A model generated the notes under the pieces. The model was given only the letters and a program-made list of their open reading frames with translations, had not been told where the DNA came from and ran no database searches. The position numbers and the translations under genes were made by a program. From assembly GCF_041224415.1 (NCBI RefSeq), contig NZ_JBGFFE010000002.1, positions 271,837 to 335,836 of the forward strand: a DNA stretch of 64,000 nt. The letters are read 5' to 3'. This stretch comes from Clostridium_B lapidicellarium (GTDB taxonomy: Bacteria > Bacillota > Clostridia > Clostridiales > Clostridiaceae). Shown here piece after piece: positions 26,031 to 34,182 of this stretch. Positions within the stretch are counted from its first letter, which is position 1. Each line of letters opens with the position of its first letter.

Positions 26031-28136
26031 TTAAGAATACACGCATTTACTGTTTCTATTAGATATTCTATCTGCTCTTTCTGCAGACTTTCCCTTTCCA
26101 AATCTTTCATCCAGCGATAAATACCCTGTCACTCTTGATATACCCTGTATATTGCCGCTTCCGCATTTAGGACATATCTTCTCACCGTGCAGGTAAGTAC
26201 CGCATTCTTTGCAGTATCTTATATGGAAATTTACCCCTATATAACTTATATTGGTATTGTCATATGCATAGTTTATTATATTTCTCACAATTTCTTCAGA
26301 AGGGTAATCGTCCAGTTCCACATAACTTATATGTCCTCCATTACATAATTTGTGATACGGTGCTTCAATATCAATCTTATCTTTTATCGATATCGGAAAC
26401 CCGACAGGAACATGGTAGGAATTAGTATAATAATCCTTATCTGTAATCTCCGGAATTTCACCAAATATTTTTTTATCATGAACTATAAATTTGCCACTTA
26501 GTCCCTCTGCAGGAGTAGCATAACAGCTCCAATTCAGGTGTGTTTCTTCTGTAAGTCTATCGGTATAATCCCTTATATGAGAAATTATTTTAATCCCAAG
26601 TTTTCTGGAATTCTCATCTTCACCGTGATGTTTCCCCGTCAGTGCTACCAGTGTTTCTGCCAGGCCAATAAACCCTATTGCCCATGTACCCTGCTTTAAT
26701 ATAGGTTCTATGGAATCACCGTCTTTTAAATTTTCAGATCCCTTCATAAGTTTCTGTCCTGCAACAAAGGGCAGATCCCTTACTTTCAATCTCTTTAAAA
26801 CGCCATATCTATGCATGAGAGCTTCTTTGCAAAGTTCCAGCCTCTTATCCAGGATCCTAAAAAATTTACTCACATTTCTCTTCGAAATAATACCAATACG
26901 CGGCAAATTTATAGTAACCGGAGCTATGTTTCCCCTTCCCTCGGGGCCCGGATCTCCATTTACATTGGAGCAAACATAAGTTCTGCATCCCATAGTAGCA
27001 GGTAAAATCCCCTTGTCATAATACAACTTGTTAAAATCCGCATCTAAATTCATAAAAGTTGGGTTCATTCTCCTTGAAGCCACCCTACACGCTATTTTGA
27101 AAAGATAATAATAGGGATCTCCCTCATTTTTATTTACACCTTTTTTAACTCTGAATATTATGTTGGGGAATATGGGCTGTTCGCCTTTTCCAAGTCCTTT
27201 TTCGTATTCAAGTAAAAATATTTCACATATCAAAGCTGCATCCTTTGATCTGGGTATACCTATATTTATAGAACTAAAAGGTACCTGAGAACCAGCTCTT
27301 GAGTGCATCGTATTTAAATTATAAATTATTCCCTGCATTGCCTGTTCAATACTTCTTCTCAACTTTCTATTCAAGATCCCGCTTATCTTGCTCTCTTTCA
27401 CTCCTACAGATTTTAAATTCTCATTTATTTCCTCTCTGGTAGGCTCAACAAAAACAGCCATATCGTTGTCAAAATCCGGATGAGATTGTCCTCCAAACAT
27501 ATCATTTTGAGATGATTGCAGAAGTATACAGGAAAGTTCCGCAGCAGATTCTATTCTCTTGGGAGGTCTTATATTCCCATATCCTGTATTGAAACCTTTT
27601 AAAAGCATTCTTCTAGTTGGTATGTGAAGACAATTTACAGTAAGATTATAAGAATCCAGATCATGATAATATATATCTCCATTTTCATGAGCTCTGGCAA
27701 GATATTTGGGCATAGTAGCCAGATTATGCCATTTATTGGATTCGCTTGCTATTCTCAAAAGCTTTGCACTAAAATTATTGCCGACATTTGCATTATCCCT
27801 GTCTGTTTGAATTCCTATTTTATCTATGGTCTTCATGAGATCAGACTTTATCTCTCTTATATCATTTCTTTCTTTTCTGTAATTTGAATAAGCTAATCCT
27901 ATTTTTAAATAGCCCCTTTTCATAAGCACTTTTTCAACCACATTCTGTATATCTTCTACATCTATCTCTTCCAGATTCAGTTTCTCCAAATGCTGTATGA
28001 CTTCCTGGGTTAAATCAATAAACTCACTTTCTTTTAATTCACGGCCTATTTCTTCAGAAGCACTTTTTATAGCATTAGTGATCTTAACAGAGTCAAAATC
28101 AACCTTTCTTCCATCTCTTTTCACAACATGTAGCAT
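26031..28136 (-). CDS. nrdD: Anaerobic (class III) ribonucleoside-triphosphate reductase NrdD
   Basis: A 701-residue glycyl-radical enzyme that makes deoxyribonucleotides without oxygen. An ATP-cone regulatory domain (VKRDGRKVDFDSVKI...) occupies residues of about 3-95. The C-terminus holds a four-cysteine zinc site (CKECGTYL, CPKCGSG) followed by SRVTGYL, where the glycine carries the radical. GGAGG lies eight bases before the ATG. NrdR-type operator sequences overlap its promoter, predicting repression when dNTP pools are sufficient. It is the only ribonucleotide reductase in the window. Confidence 0.96.
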   Translation of the reverse strand: MLHVVKRDGRKVDFDSVKITNAIKSASEEIGRELKESEFIDLTQEVIQHLEKLNLEEIDVEDIQNVVEKVLMKRGYLKIGLAYSNYRKERNDIREIKSDLMKTIDKIGIQTDRDNANVGNNFSAKLLRIASESNKWHNLATMPKYLARAHENGDIYYHDLDSYNLTVNCLHIPTRRMLLKGFNTGYGNIRPPKRIESAAELSCILLQSSQNDMFGGQSHPDFDNDMAVFVEPTREEINENLKSVGVKESKISGILNRKLRRSIEQAMQGIIYNLNTMHSRAGSQVPFSSINIGIPRSKDAALICEIFLLEYEKGLGKGEQPIFPNIIFRVKKGVNKNEGDPYYYLFKIACRVASRRMNPTFMNLDADFNKLYYDKGILPATMGCRTYVCSNVNGDPGPEGRGNIAPVTINLPRIGIISKRNVSKFFRILDKRLELCKEALMHRYGVLKRLKVRDLPFVAGQKLMKGSENLKDGDSIEPILKQGTWAIGFIGLAETLVALTGKHHGEDENSRKLGIKIISHIRDYTDRLTEETHLNWSCYATPAEGLSGKFIVHDKKIFGEIPEITDKDYYTNSYHVPVGFPISIKDKIDIEAPYHKLCNGGHISYVELDDYPSEEIVRNIINYAYDNTNISYIGVNFHIRYCKECGTYLHGEKICPKCGSGNIQGISRVTGYLSLDERFGKGKSAERADRISNRNSKCVYS

Positions 28137-28152
28137 ATATAATACCTCCTGA

Positions 28153-28200
28153 CCACTATATATTGTGTATCCACTCGATTTATTATACTATAGCATATTT
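28153..28200. promoter_or_regulatory. NrdR box pair at the nrdD promoter
   Basis: Box 1, CCACTATATATTGTGT (28153-28168), matches the NrdR consensus acaCwAtATaTwGtgt at all but its first base. A weaker second box (28185-28200, core CTATAG) lies exactly 32 bp further upstream, three helical turns, the usual spacing of NrdR pairs. The pair overlaps the -10 and the 5' leader of nrdD. Confidence 0.65.
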
Positions 28201-28210
28201 TAAAAATCAA
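28182..28210 (-). promoter_or_regulatory. Promoter of nrdDG
   Basis: On the minus strand TTGATT (28205-28210) is followed after 17 bp by TATAAT (28182-28187). The weaker NrdR box overlaps the -10 element. Confidence 0.65.
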
Positions 28211-28283
28211 TTTTCAAATTTCAAGAATAAGAATCAAAATAATGATAAAACTAATAAAAGCTTAGTTTTTAGGAGGACTTTAT

Positions 28284-28466
28284 ATGATTGGTAAAATAAT
28301 AGATTTAAATGCTGCAGAAGCACTAATAAGTTTCAAAGATGGAGCCACAGCTTACACAAACATTTCCCGGCTACCTCCTAATATAAAAATAGGAGATACA
28401 ATAAATGTAAACCCAAGCCTTCCATTTACGTTAAATGACAAACTTAAAAATACTTTTTTTCTTTAG
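28284..28466 (+). CDS. Small hypothetical protein
   Basis: A 60-residue protein, MIGKIIDLNAAEALISF..., with AGGAGG seven bases before its ATG, which makes it a convincing small gene. Alternating hydrophobic residues with DGATAY and KIGDTINV suggest a small beta-barrel of the kind found in S1/OB-like or translation-associated modules, but I recognise no family. It is divergent from nrdD and converges on the ferredoxin gene. Function unknown. Confidence 0.65.
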   Translation: MIGKIIDLNAAEALISFKDGATAYTNISRLPPNIKIGDTINVNPSLPFTLNDKLKNTFFL

Positions 28467-28474
28467 AACATCTT

Positions 28475-28509
28475 AAAAGGAGTGCTGAAAATTATTCCTG
28501 CAGCACTCC
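28475..28509 (-). terminator. Terminator of the ferredoxin gene
   Basis: A perfect 9-bp stem, GGAGTGCTG (28479-28487) with CAGCACTCC (28501-28509), followed on the minus strand by TTTTAAG. It also lies 9 bp past the convergent 60-residue gene. Confidence 0.7.
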
Positions 28510-28543
28510 CTACCAGATTCAACATTTAATTATAATTCACTCT

Positions 28544-28732
28544 TTATTCCACAGTTATAGCAGAAACCGGACAATTTTCCTCTGCCTCTTTTGCTGAATC
28601 CTGAACTTCTTCTGGTACTTCACCGGTAATTGCAACTGCCTTCCCATCATCATCCATTTTAAATACTTCAGGACATGTACTTGGACATAATCCACATCCT
28701 ACACATACATCTTTATCAACTACTGCTTTCAT
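28544..28732 (-). CDS. Ferredoxin, single [4Fe-4S] type
   Basis: A 62-residue acidic ferredoxin with CVGCGLCPSTCP at residues 10-21 and a distant ENCPVSAI. The CxxCxxC plus remote CP set binds one [4Fe-4S] cluster; the second half-site of 2[4Fe-4S] ferredoxins is replaced by the acidic DDDGKAV and EEVQDSAKEAEE segments, as in Thermotoga-like monocluster ferredoxins. It is a low-potential electron carrier in the cytoplasm. Its Shine-Dalgarno sequence is partly inside a hairpin. Confidence 0.92.
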   Translation of the reverse strand: MKAVVDKDVCVGCGLCPSTCPEVFKMDDDGKAVAITGEVPEEVQDSAKEAEENCPVSAITVE

Positions 28733-28738
28733 AATATA

Positions 28739-28756
28739 CTCCTGTTAAATAACAGG
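28739..28756 (-). promoter_or_regulatory. Hairpin covering the ferredoxin ribosome-binding site
   Basis: In the minus-strand transcript CCTGTTA (28756-28750) pairs with TAACAGG (28747-28741) around a two-base loop. The AGGAG ribosome-binding site (28743-28739) shares its first three bases with the stem, so translation could depend on opening it. The stem is short and its effect is unproven. Confidence 0.4.
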
Positions 28757-28843
28757 ATGTTCACCTCTTTTTTATAATTTAATAATAAAATATTTTCACT
28801 AGTATTGTTCCCACAAAATCAATTTATTATATCTGCCTTCAAA

Positions 28844-29692
28844 TCATTTCAACAAAGTTATAAAATTATTCAATAGATCATCATAATCAGGCAAGCTTTT
28901 TATGTAACTTTCCGCCCTTCCACTTTCCATGCTCTCCACCAGTCCAGAATTTACAGGCATTTCCCCCAATAGTTTTAAGCCAAGATATCGAGCCTGTTCC
29001 TCTGCAGATTTTTTGCTAAACAGCTTTATCTTTTTTCCACAGCTGCTGCACCTAATATAAGACATATTTTCCACTACACCTATGATATCTACGCCAATTT
29101 TTTCGGCCATTATAACTACTTTTTTTACTATCATCGATACCATATCCTGAGGAGTAGATACTATAACTATTCCCTGCAGTGGAAATTCCTGCATTATAGT
29201 AAGAGCTACATCTCCTGTTCCAGGCGGCATATCTACAAGGAGATAGTCTAAATCTCCCCAATCGGTATCAGAATACATTTGTTTTAGTACGCCTACTATC
29301 ATAGGTCCTCTCCAGATAACAGGCTGTTCTTCCCTTTCTGTCAAAAGATTTAAGGATATAACTTTTATTCCCATAGAAGTTTCTACAGGTAAAAATTTTA
29401 CCTGCTGCTCCCCATCAATTGGAACTATATCTGCCCTTTCATCATTTATTCCAAAAAATCTCGGCATGGATGGTCCTGTTATATCACCGTCAAGTACTCC
29501 CACTTTATAACCTGCACTTCTCAATTTTACAGCCAGTATACCTGTAACTGTTGATTTTCCCACTCCTCCTTTTCCACTCATAACACTTATTATATGTTTT
29601 ATTTTGCCATATTTCGGTAATAAAAAATTACATTCACCTTGATCTTTACTTCTGCATGCCGTCTTAATTGAACAATTATCACAATTACTCAT
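28844..29692 (-). CDS. Mrp/ApbC-type iron-sulfur cluster carrier ATPase
   Basis: A 282-residue P-loop protein of the Mrp/NBP35 family. The deviant Walker A is SGKGGVGKSTV near residue 40, the Walker B-like strand is LLVDMPPGTGD, and a conserved CSSCGKK pair in the C-terminal half is the cluster-binding CxxC. A cysteine-rich N-terminus (CDNCSIKTACRSKDQGEC) recalls eukaryotic Nbp35. Family members carry and deliver [4Fe-4S] clusters to client proteins, which fits its position just upstream of a ferredoxin gene. GGAGGGG precedes the ATG. Confidence 0.9.
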   Translation of the reverse strand: MSNCDNCSIKTACRSKDQGECNFLLPKYGKIKHIISVMSGKGGVGKSTVTGILAVKLRSAGYKVGVLDGDITGPSMPRFFGINDERADIVPIDGEQQVKFLPVETSMGIKVISLNLLTEREEQPVIWRGPMIVGVLKQMYSDTDWGDLDYLLVDMPPGTGDVALTIMQEFPLQGIVIVSTPQDMVSMIVKKVVIMAEKIGVDIIGVVENMSYIRCSSCGKKIKLFSKKSAEEQARYLGLKLLGEMPVNSGLVESMESGRAESYIKSLPDYDDLLNNFITLLK

Positions 29693-29774
29693 TTTTCCCC
29701 TCCTTAATTATAGAAACAAATTGCCCTCAACCATCTCTTTCACAATAGCACTATTATTAAAACAAAAAAGCTTT

Positions 29775-30635
29775 TTAAAAACTCCCGGGTTTATTTTTAT
29801 AAACTTCTATATCCCATCCAGCACCATTATAATTGTCATATGCATAATATATTTTTTCACTTTTATCTTTCCTATTCCAGAATGTAATAGTCGCTTTATA
29901 CAGTGTAGACTTATATCCCTCAGTTTTTATAGTAACCCACACATCGTATTTATCCTTGTCATTGTTTCCAATGCCGGCGTTTTTATACTTATCGTTTAAA
30001 TCCGACTTAAATTCCTCTACTTCCGTAGACAATATAAATCTAGCTCCATCTATATCGTCTTTAAAATTTATTCCTATCTTTTCATTTTTATTTTTACCTT
30101 GAAAATACTCATCTAAAGCCTTCATAATCGATCCATAATAAACTTGCTTGAAATTATTTGGCGGCATTCTTATGTTCCAGAAATTGTTAATTATATCACT
30201 ATCTATTCTCTTAGATATGATATATATTTGATTATTACTATAGAGGTTCCCCCCATCTTTTTTATCAAGACCGGCTACATATTTAAATCTATGTACCTTA
30301 TTATTTCCCTCATATATTTCAAAAACATAGTCTGGCTGCAGTGAAGATTTTTTCGATACTTTCTTGCCTGAAGACAATATATCATATAGATCTTTAATCG
30401 CATTTTGATCAGTAACCACAAATTTGAATCCCTGATCTCTCATATTCTGAATAACTATTTTATCAACTCTCTCTTCCCTTATGTATTCAAAATCTGAATT
30501 CTTCAAGCCGGTTTTAACCTTAAGTCTATCCAATTCATCACATCCAGCAGACAAAACAGCCACCGTTAAAATAATCAATACTAAAAATACACTTAATCCC
30601 CTTCTAGTGTTATGCTGCAATTTACTCACCTGCAA
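29775..30635 (-). CDS. Hypothetical lipoprotein
   Basis: A 286-residue protein with a positively charged N-terminus, a hydrophobic stretch (LSVFLVLIILTVAVL) and a lipobox LSAGC ending at about residue 32, so it should be a membrane-anchored lipoprotein. The mature part has two repeated-looking halves with beta-rich, charged sequence and no domain I recognise. It is preceded by a hairpin region and followed at about 80 bp by the Mrp gene. Function unknown. Confidence 0.7.
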   Translation of the reverse strand: MQVSKLQHNTRRGLSVFLVLIILTVAVLSAGCDELDRLKVKTGLKNSDFEYIREERVDKIVIQNMRDQGFKFVVTDQNAIKDLYDILSSGKKVSKKSSLQPDYVFEIYEGNNKVHRFKYVAGLDKKDGGNLYSNNQIYIISKRIDSDIINNFWNIRMPPNNFKQVYYGSIMKALDEYFQGKNKNEKIGINFKDDIDGARFILSTEVEEFKSDLNDKYKNAGIGNNDKDKYDVWVTIKTEGYKSTLYKATITFWNRKDKSEKIYYAYDNYNGAGWDIEVYKNKPGSF

Positions 30636-30658
30636 TTAAAAAATATTATCAATTTTAT

Positions 30659-30687
30659 AGCAGGTAAACATTAAGGACTTACCTGCT
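30659..30687. terminator. Inverted repeat upstream of the lipoprotein gene
   Basis: AGCAGGTAA (30659-30667) and TTACCTGCT (30679-30687) form a perfect 9-bp stem with an 11-base loop. No U-tract follows closely on either strand. It could be an operator or a leader hairpin as well as a terminator. Confidence 0.4.
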
Positions 30688-30731
30688 TTCTACTGTAAAA
30701 AAATCTATGAACATTATAACATATTTGCGAC

Positions 30732-30770
30732 AAAAAAATCCCCTTTCATGCAATTAAACCTGAAAGGGAT
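30732..30770 (-). terminator. Terminator of the 196-residue membrane-anchored protein gene
   Basis: ATCCC-TTTCA and TGAAAGGGGAT form an 11-pair stem with one unpaired base, followed on the minus strand by seven T. It lies 16 bp past the stop at 30787. Confidence 0.8.
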
Positions 30771-30786
30771 ACAACAGATATCCTTA

Positions 30787-31377
30787 TTATTTATATTCTA
30801 AATTTTTCACAATAGTTTCAAACACAGTGGGCATGTTTTCTTTAAAATCCATATCTTTTACAAAAAAAGAGAATCTGCAAAATTGCTTTCCCTCTGCTAT
30901 AAAATACTCCATACATCTATAACTGTCTCCATTCTCCTTAACAATAGTATATTTAACCAGATAACCATCTTTGCCATTTACATCGACGTCACCTATATTG
31001 TAACTTTCATATAAATTCTGTTTTTCAGATACAATTTTACTATTTTGTAGAAACAATTTTAAATTCCCCTGTAGATTCCACACTTGAACAAAGCCGTGTA
31101 TTTTACCATCAGTGCTTTTGAAATCACTGTGGTATATTATTTCATCTCCTGACATATCCTGTACTTTACAATTCCAATTGGAAGGTAATTTATATCTCAA
31201 TTTATCATTCAGCCCGCTATATTGAGTCAGTGATTTTATATCGTTTTGCATCAAAGCTGTATGTTTCAACTTCGTATCAAAATTCTTCTCAACTCCAAAG
31301 AGAATCACCATAAGTCCTACTACAATTATTATAACTCCAAGTTTTCTTCTGTCCACAGATACTATTTTCATAAACAT
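30787..31377 (-). CDS. Hypothetical membrane-anchored protein
   Basis: A 196-residue protein with one N-terminal transmembrane helix (LGVIIIVVGLMVILFGV, residues of about 13-29) and an extracellular domain. The domain has the look of a PsbP/DUF1795-like fold: LRYKLPSNWNCKVQ, GFVQVWNL, and a closing YFIAEGKQFCRFSFFV. I cannot assign a function. The start may be ATG 31377 or the second ATG at 31371. The upstream gene ends 12 bp away, so they are probably co-transcribed. Confidence 0.65.
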   Translation of the reverse strand: MFMKIVSVDRRKLGVIIIVVGLMVILFGVEKNFDTKLKHTALMQNDIKSLTQYSGLNDKLRYKLPSNWNCKVQDMSGDEIIYHSDFKSTDGKIHGFVQVWNLQGNLKLFLQNSKIVSEKQNLYESYNIGDVDVNGKDGYLVKYTIVKENGDSYRCMEYFIAEGKQFCRFSFFVKDMDFKENMPTVFETIVKNLEYK

Positions 31378-31389
31378 AATATCCTGATA

Positions 31390-32628
31390 TTATTTCTTCA
31401 CAGGTATTACAACTGTATTTGTTTTAAAATCATAAAACATCAGCCAATATCCTATTTTGTCTTTATCTCTTAAAGACACCCACGTAACAAACCCAGATTT
31501 ACCACCATAAGGCTGATCTCTTTTATCTTTCGTACCTAGAATCCCATATATCAAATATTTTACTCTCCCTTTTTTATCACATTTGTACCCTGACAAATAA
31601 TGACAGTGTTTCTTTATATAAGGATAATAGCTCATCATAGGATAATATATTAAGGCATATTTATTGTAATCATTCATATTATACATATCTTCCATGGAAT
31701 TAACCGGTATCTTATACCATCTGCACCTTTTCAGTTCATTACATATACTTTTAGTTTCCTTGAATCCATTCATCAAGTTATTAAAAAAATCCCCTTCCGG
31801 TCCCTGAGGATAATTTCCAGGCTGGCTTATTCCCTTTGCCTTTTTACATTTGTGTCTTTTTAACTCAGCCTCTTTATAGGACTCAGTTACAGAATTATCT
31901 ACATATATGGGACTGTCTCCTTCATTCCCAACTTCCAGATCTTTTTTAATTTTTGATTCCAAAGAATCTTCAGCAGTCCTTTTATTATCTTCTTCCGGAA
32001 TTTCCCCACTTTCAGGAATTTTTTTACCTTTGTCTTCTTCATCCACATGATTCTTTTCCATATCTTCTTCATCTTTTTTAACCTTTTCTATACTCTCTTC
32101 GTATTTGTCAAATATGCTCTTGCTGTCAACCTCGGATGCACCGCCATTATCCAGCTCTTCAACCTTATTGTCTTCTTCTCCTTCCGGACTTTCTTTTCTG
32201 TTTTCTATAATAGCAAAATCTTTCCATTTCGGTATTTCAGTACTTGCAAACCCGCTCATTACAGATATTATGTTATTATCTAATATTCTGACTATGGCAG
32301 CCCCTGACACTCTATCCATGGATATTCCGCTGCCGGCCACATCATCTATAGGATATTCATAACACACATCTGCTCTTCCATAATCATCTATGTTCATTTC
32401 ACCTATTTTAATTATATTTTTCATATCTCTTTTATTACATATAAGTATCATATAATAGGGTGTTTTTTCTTTTTTTAAATTTTGTACATAATAGGATATT
32501 TTGCACTTGTCATTTTTCATCTCCAATTTTGCATACCCTGAAGCAATTTTATCAGAAGCCAAAGAGTATCCTTTTTCATCTTCTTGTAATATTATAAAAT
32601 ATCTACTATAACTCTTTTTTTGTGCCAA
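31390..32628 (-). CDS. Unrecognised protein with acidic disordered linker
   Basis: About 412 residues. TTG 32628 is taken as start because GGAGG lies nine bases upstream; the frame is open to 32730 but the extra segment looks non-coding. Residues of about 1-150 form a folded beta-rich domain (YSRYFIILQEDEKGYSLAS...). Residues of about 160-260 are a Glu/Lys/Asp-rich, probably disordered linker. The C-terminal 120 residues (FFNNLMNGFKETKSICNELKRCRWYKIPV...GYWLMFYDFKTNTVVIPV) form a second domain. The plan resembles clostridial proteins linked with spores or the envelope, but I cannot name a family. It follows ksgA by 111 bp. Confidence 0.6.
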   Translation of the reverse strand: MAQKKSYSRYFIILQEDEKGYSLASDKIASGYAKLEMKNDKCKISYYVQNLKKEKTPYYMILICNKRDMKNIIKIGEMNIDDYGRADVCYEYPIDDVAGSGISMDRVSGAAIVRILDNNIISVMSGFASTEIPKWKDFAIIENRKESPEGEEDNKVEELDNGGASEVDSKSIFDKYEESIEKVKKDEEDMEKNHVDEEDKGKKIPESGEIPEEDNKRTAEDSLESKIKKDLEVGNEGDSPIYVDNSVTESYKEAELKRHKCKKAKGISQPGNYPQGPEGDFFNNLMNGFKETKSICNELKRCRWYKIPVNSMEDMYNMNDYNKYALIYYPMMSYYPYIKKHCHYLSGYKCDKKGRVKYLIYGILGTKDKRDQPYGGKSGFVTWVSLRDKDKIGYWLMFYDFKTNTVVIPVKK

Positions 32629-32739
32629 TTTCCTATACCTCCATATATTATATTCATTATAATATATGAAGTAACTTTCAAAAAGTGAACAAATAGTTTT
32701 AACTTCTATACAAAAATCACATCTTAACATTCATAATTT

Positions 32740-33576
32740 TTAGCATATCTCATATATACAGTCAGATAATCTGCCAAATTCCTGCAGTGATAATGTCTCC
32801 CCTCTCCTTTTAGGGTCAATTCCGGACTCTTTAAAGGCTTCCTCCATATTTTTCGGGGATATATTTAAAACTTTTACAGCATTTCGAAGAGTTTTCCTTC
32901 TCATGTTGAAAGCACATCTAACAACCTTAAAAAATAATTTTTCATCTTTGACCCTAACTCTGGGAATATGTAATTTAATTAATTTTATGACTATTGAATC
33001 CACTTTAGGCCTGGGTATAAACGAAGAAGGTTTCACTTTCCCTATAACCTCGACATCACAGTAATATTGAACAAGTACGGACAATGCACCATATTCCTTA
33101 CAATTAGGTTTTGCCGCGATTCTCTCTCCCACTTCTTTTTGTATCATCACAGTAAAAGTTTTAAAATTATAGTGTTTATTCAACAGTTTTGTAATAACAG
33201 GTGTTGTAAGATAGTATGGTAGATTTGCCACAATTTTTACACTATCTGTACCGTTTGTTATATTGAAAAAATCCACTTTCAGTACATCTTCATGTATTAA
33301 CTGAAAATTATCAAACATCTTTAGTTCTTCTTTCAAAATAGGAATTAAATCATTGTCAATTTCAATGGCAATCACCATTTTTGCAGCTTTTAAAAGTTCC
33401 CGTGTCAAAGTTCCAATTCCCGGGCCTATTTCTATAACCACATCTTTTTTATTTATTTCCGCACCGCTTATTATATCCTGCAGTACTGAGGTATTTGTCA
33501 AAAAATTTTGGCCCAGTGACTTTGAAAATCTAAAACCATATTTCTTCACTATATCCTCTGTAGATAAATTATCCAT
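32740..33576 (-). CDS. rsmA: 16S rRNA dimethyladenosine transferase
   Basis: A 278-residue KsgA/RsmA methyltransferase that dimethylates A1518 and A1519 of 16S rRNA during 30S maturation. The N-terminal SLGQNFLTN, the SAM-binding motif VIEIGPGIGTLT, and the catalytic NLPYYLTTPV are all present. Loss of this enzyme gives kasugamycin resistance in other bacteria. GGGTGGG precedes the ATG. It lies 11 bp after rnmV, the standard rnmV-ksgA pair of Firmicutes. Confidence 0.96.
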   Translation of the reverse strand: MDNLSTEDIVKKYGFRFSKSLGQNFLTNTSVLQDIISGAEINKKDVVIEIGPGIGTLTRELLKAAKMVIAIEIDNDLIPILKEELKMFDNFQLIHEDVLKVDFFNITNGTDSVKIVANLPYYLTTPVITKLLNKHYNFKTFTVMIQKEVGERIAAKPNCKEYGALSVLVQYYCDVEVIGKVKPSSFIPRPKVDSIVIKLIKLHIPRVRVKDEKLFFKVVRCAFNMRRKTLRNAVKVLNISPKNMEEAFKESGIDPKRRGETLSLQEFGRLSDCIYEIC

Positions 33577-33587
33577 ATTGTCCCACC

Positions 33588-34133
33588 CTACTTATCCCTC
33601 TCATTAATTTTATCAACAGCCATCTTCAATTCTTCTCTTTTTATTCCGTAATTATTTAACCTAAATAAAAACTGAGAAGTATTGCAATATCCTATACCCA
33701 GTTCTTTCCCCAGCCTATCTCTTTTTTTCTTAGAATTTAACTCTCCTGTAAGTCCCCAAAATATCATATCGTTTATATCAAATTCACTTCTCTTTTTCTT
33801 CAACTCACATTTTGCATTTTTCAAAGCGCTTATTATAGTTTCCGGAAGTGCATTTTCAACCCCTACATTGCCATTTTTTATCCCATCTTCCTGAGATATA
33901 TATGCATGCTTTATTCCCCGGACTCTTCTTGAAATAATTTTTCTTATTTTCTCCCCTGCAAAATCTGGATCGGTAAAAACTATAACCCCCTGCCTTTTCT
34001 GGGCTTCTCTTATCCTATCTATGATCGTTTCATTTATTCCAAATCCCCCTACAGCTATGAGTTCTGCATCTACAGCCCTTTTAACCGCTCTTACATCATC
34101 CTTTCCTTCAACTACTATAACTTCTTTAATCAT
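33588..34133 (-). CDS. rnmV: Ribonuclease M5
   Basis: A 181-residue Toprim-domain nuclease that trims the 5S rRNA precursor. The Toprim motifs are VVEGKDDVRAV (catalytic Glu) and VFTDPDFAGEKIR (the DxD). ATG 34133 is chosen because AGGAGG lies six bases upstream; the frame is open to 34190. It begins 49 bp after the G5/3D-domain gene and precedes ksgA by 11 bp. Confidence 0.95.
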   Translation of the reverse strand: MIKEVIVVEGKDDVRAVKRAVDAELIAVGGFGINETIIDRIREAQKRQGVIVFTDPDFAGEKIRKIISRRVRGIKHAYISQEDGIKNGNVGVENALPETIISALKNAKCELKKKRSEFDINDMIFWGLTGELNSKKKRDRLGKELGIGYCNTSQFLFRLNNYGIKREELKMAVDKINERDK

Positions 34134-34182
34134 AAGCTTCCTCCTCTGTATGTTATTCAAAGAAAAAAAGGAGCATCTGCTC

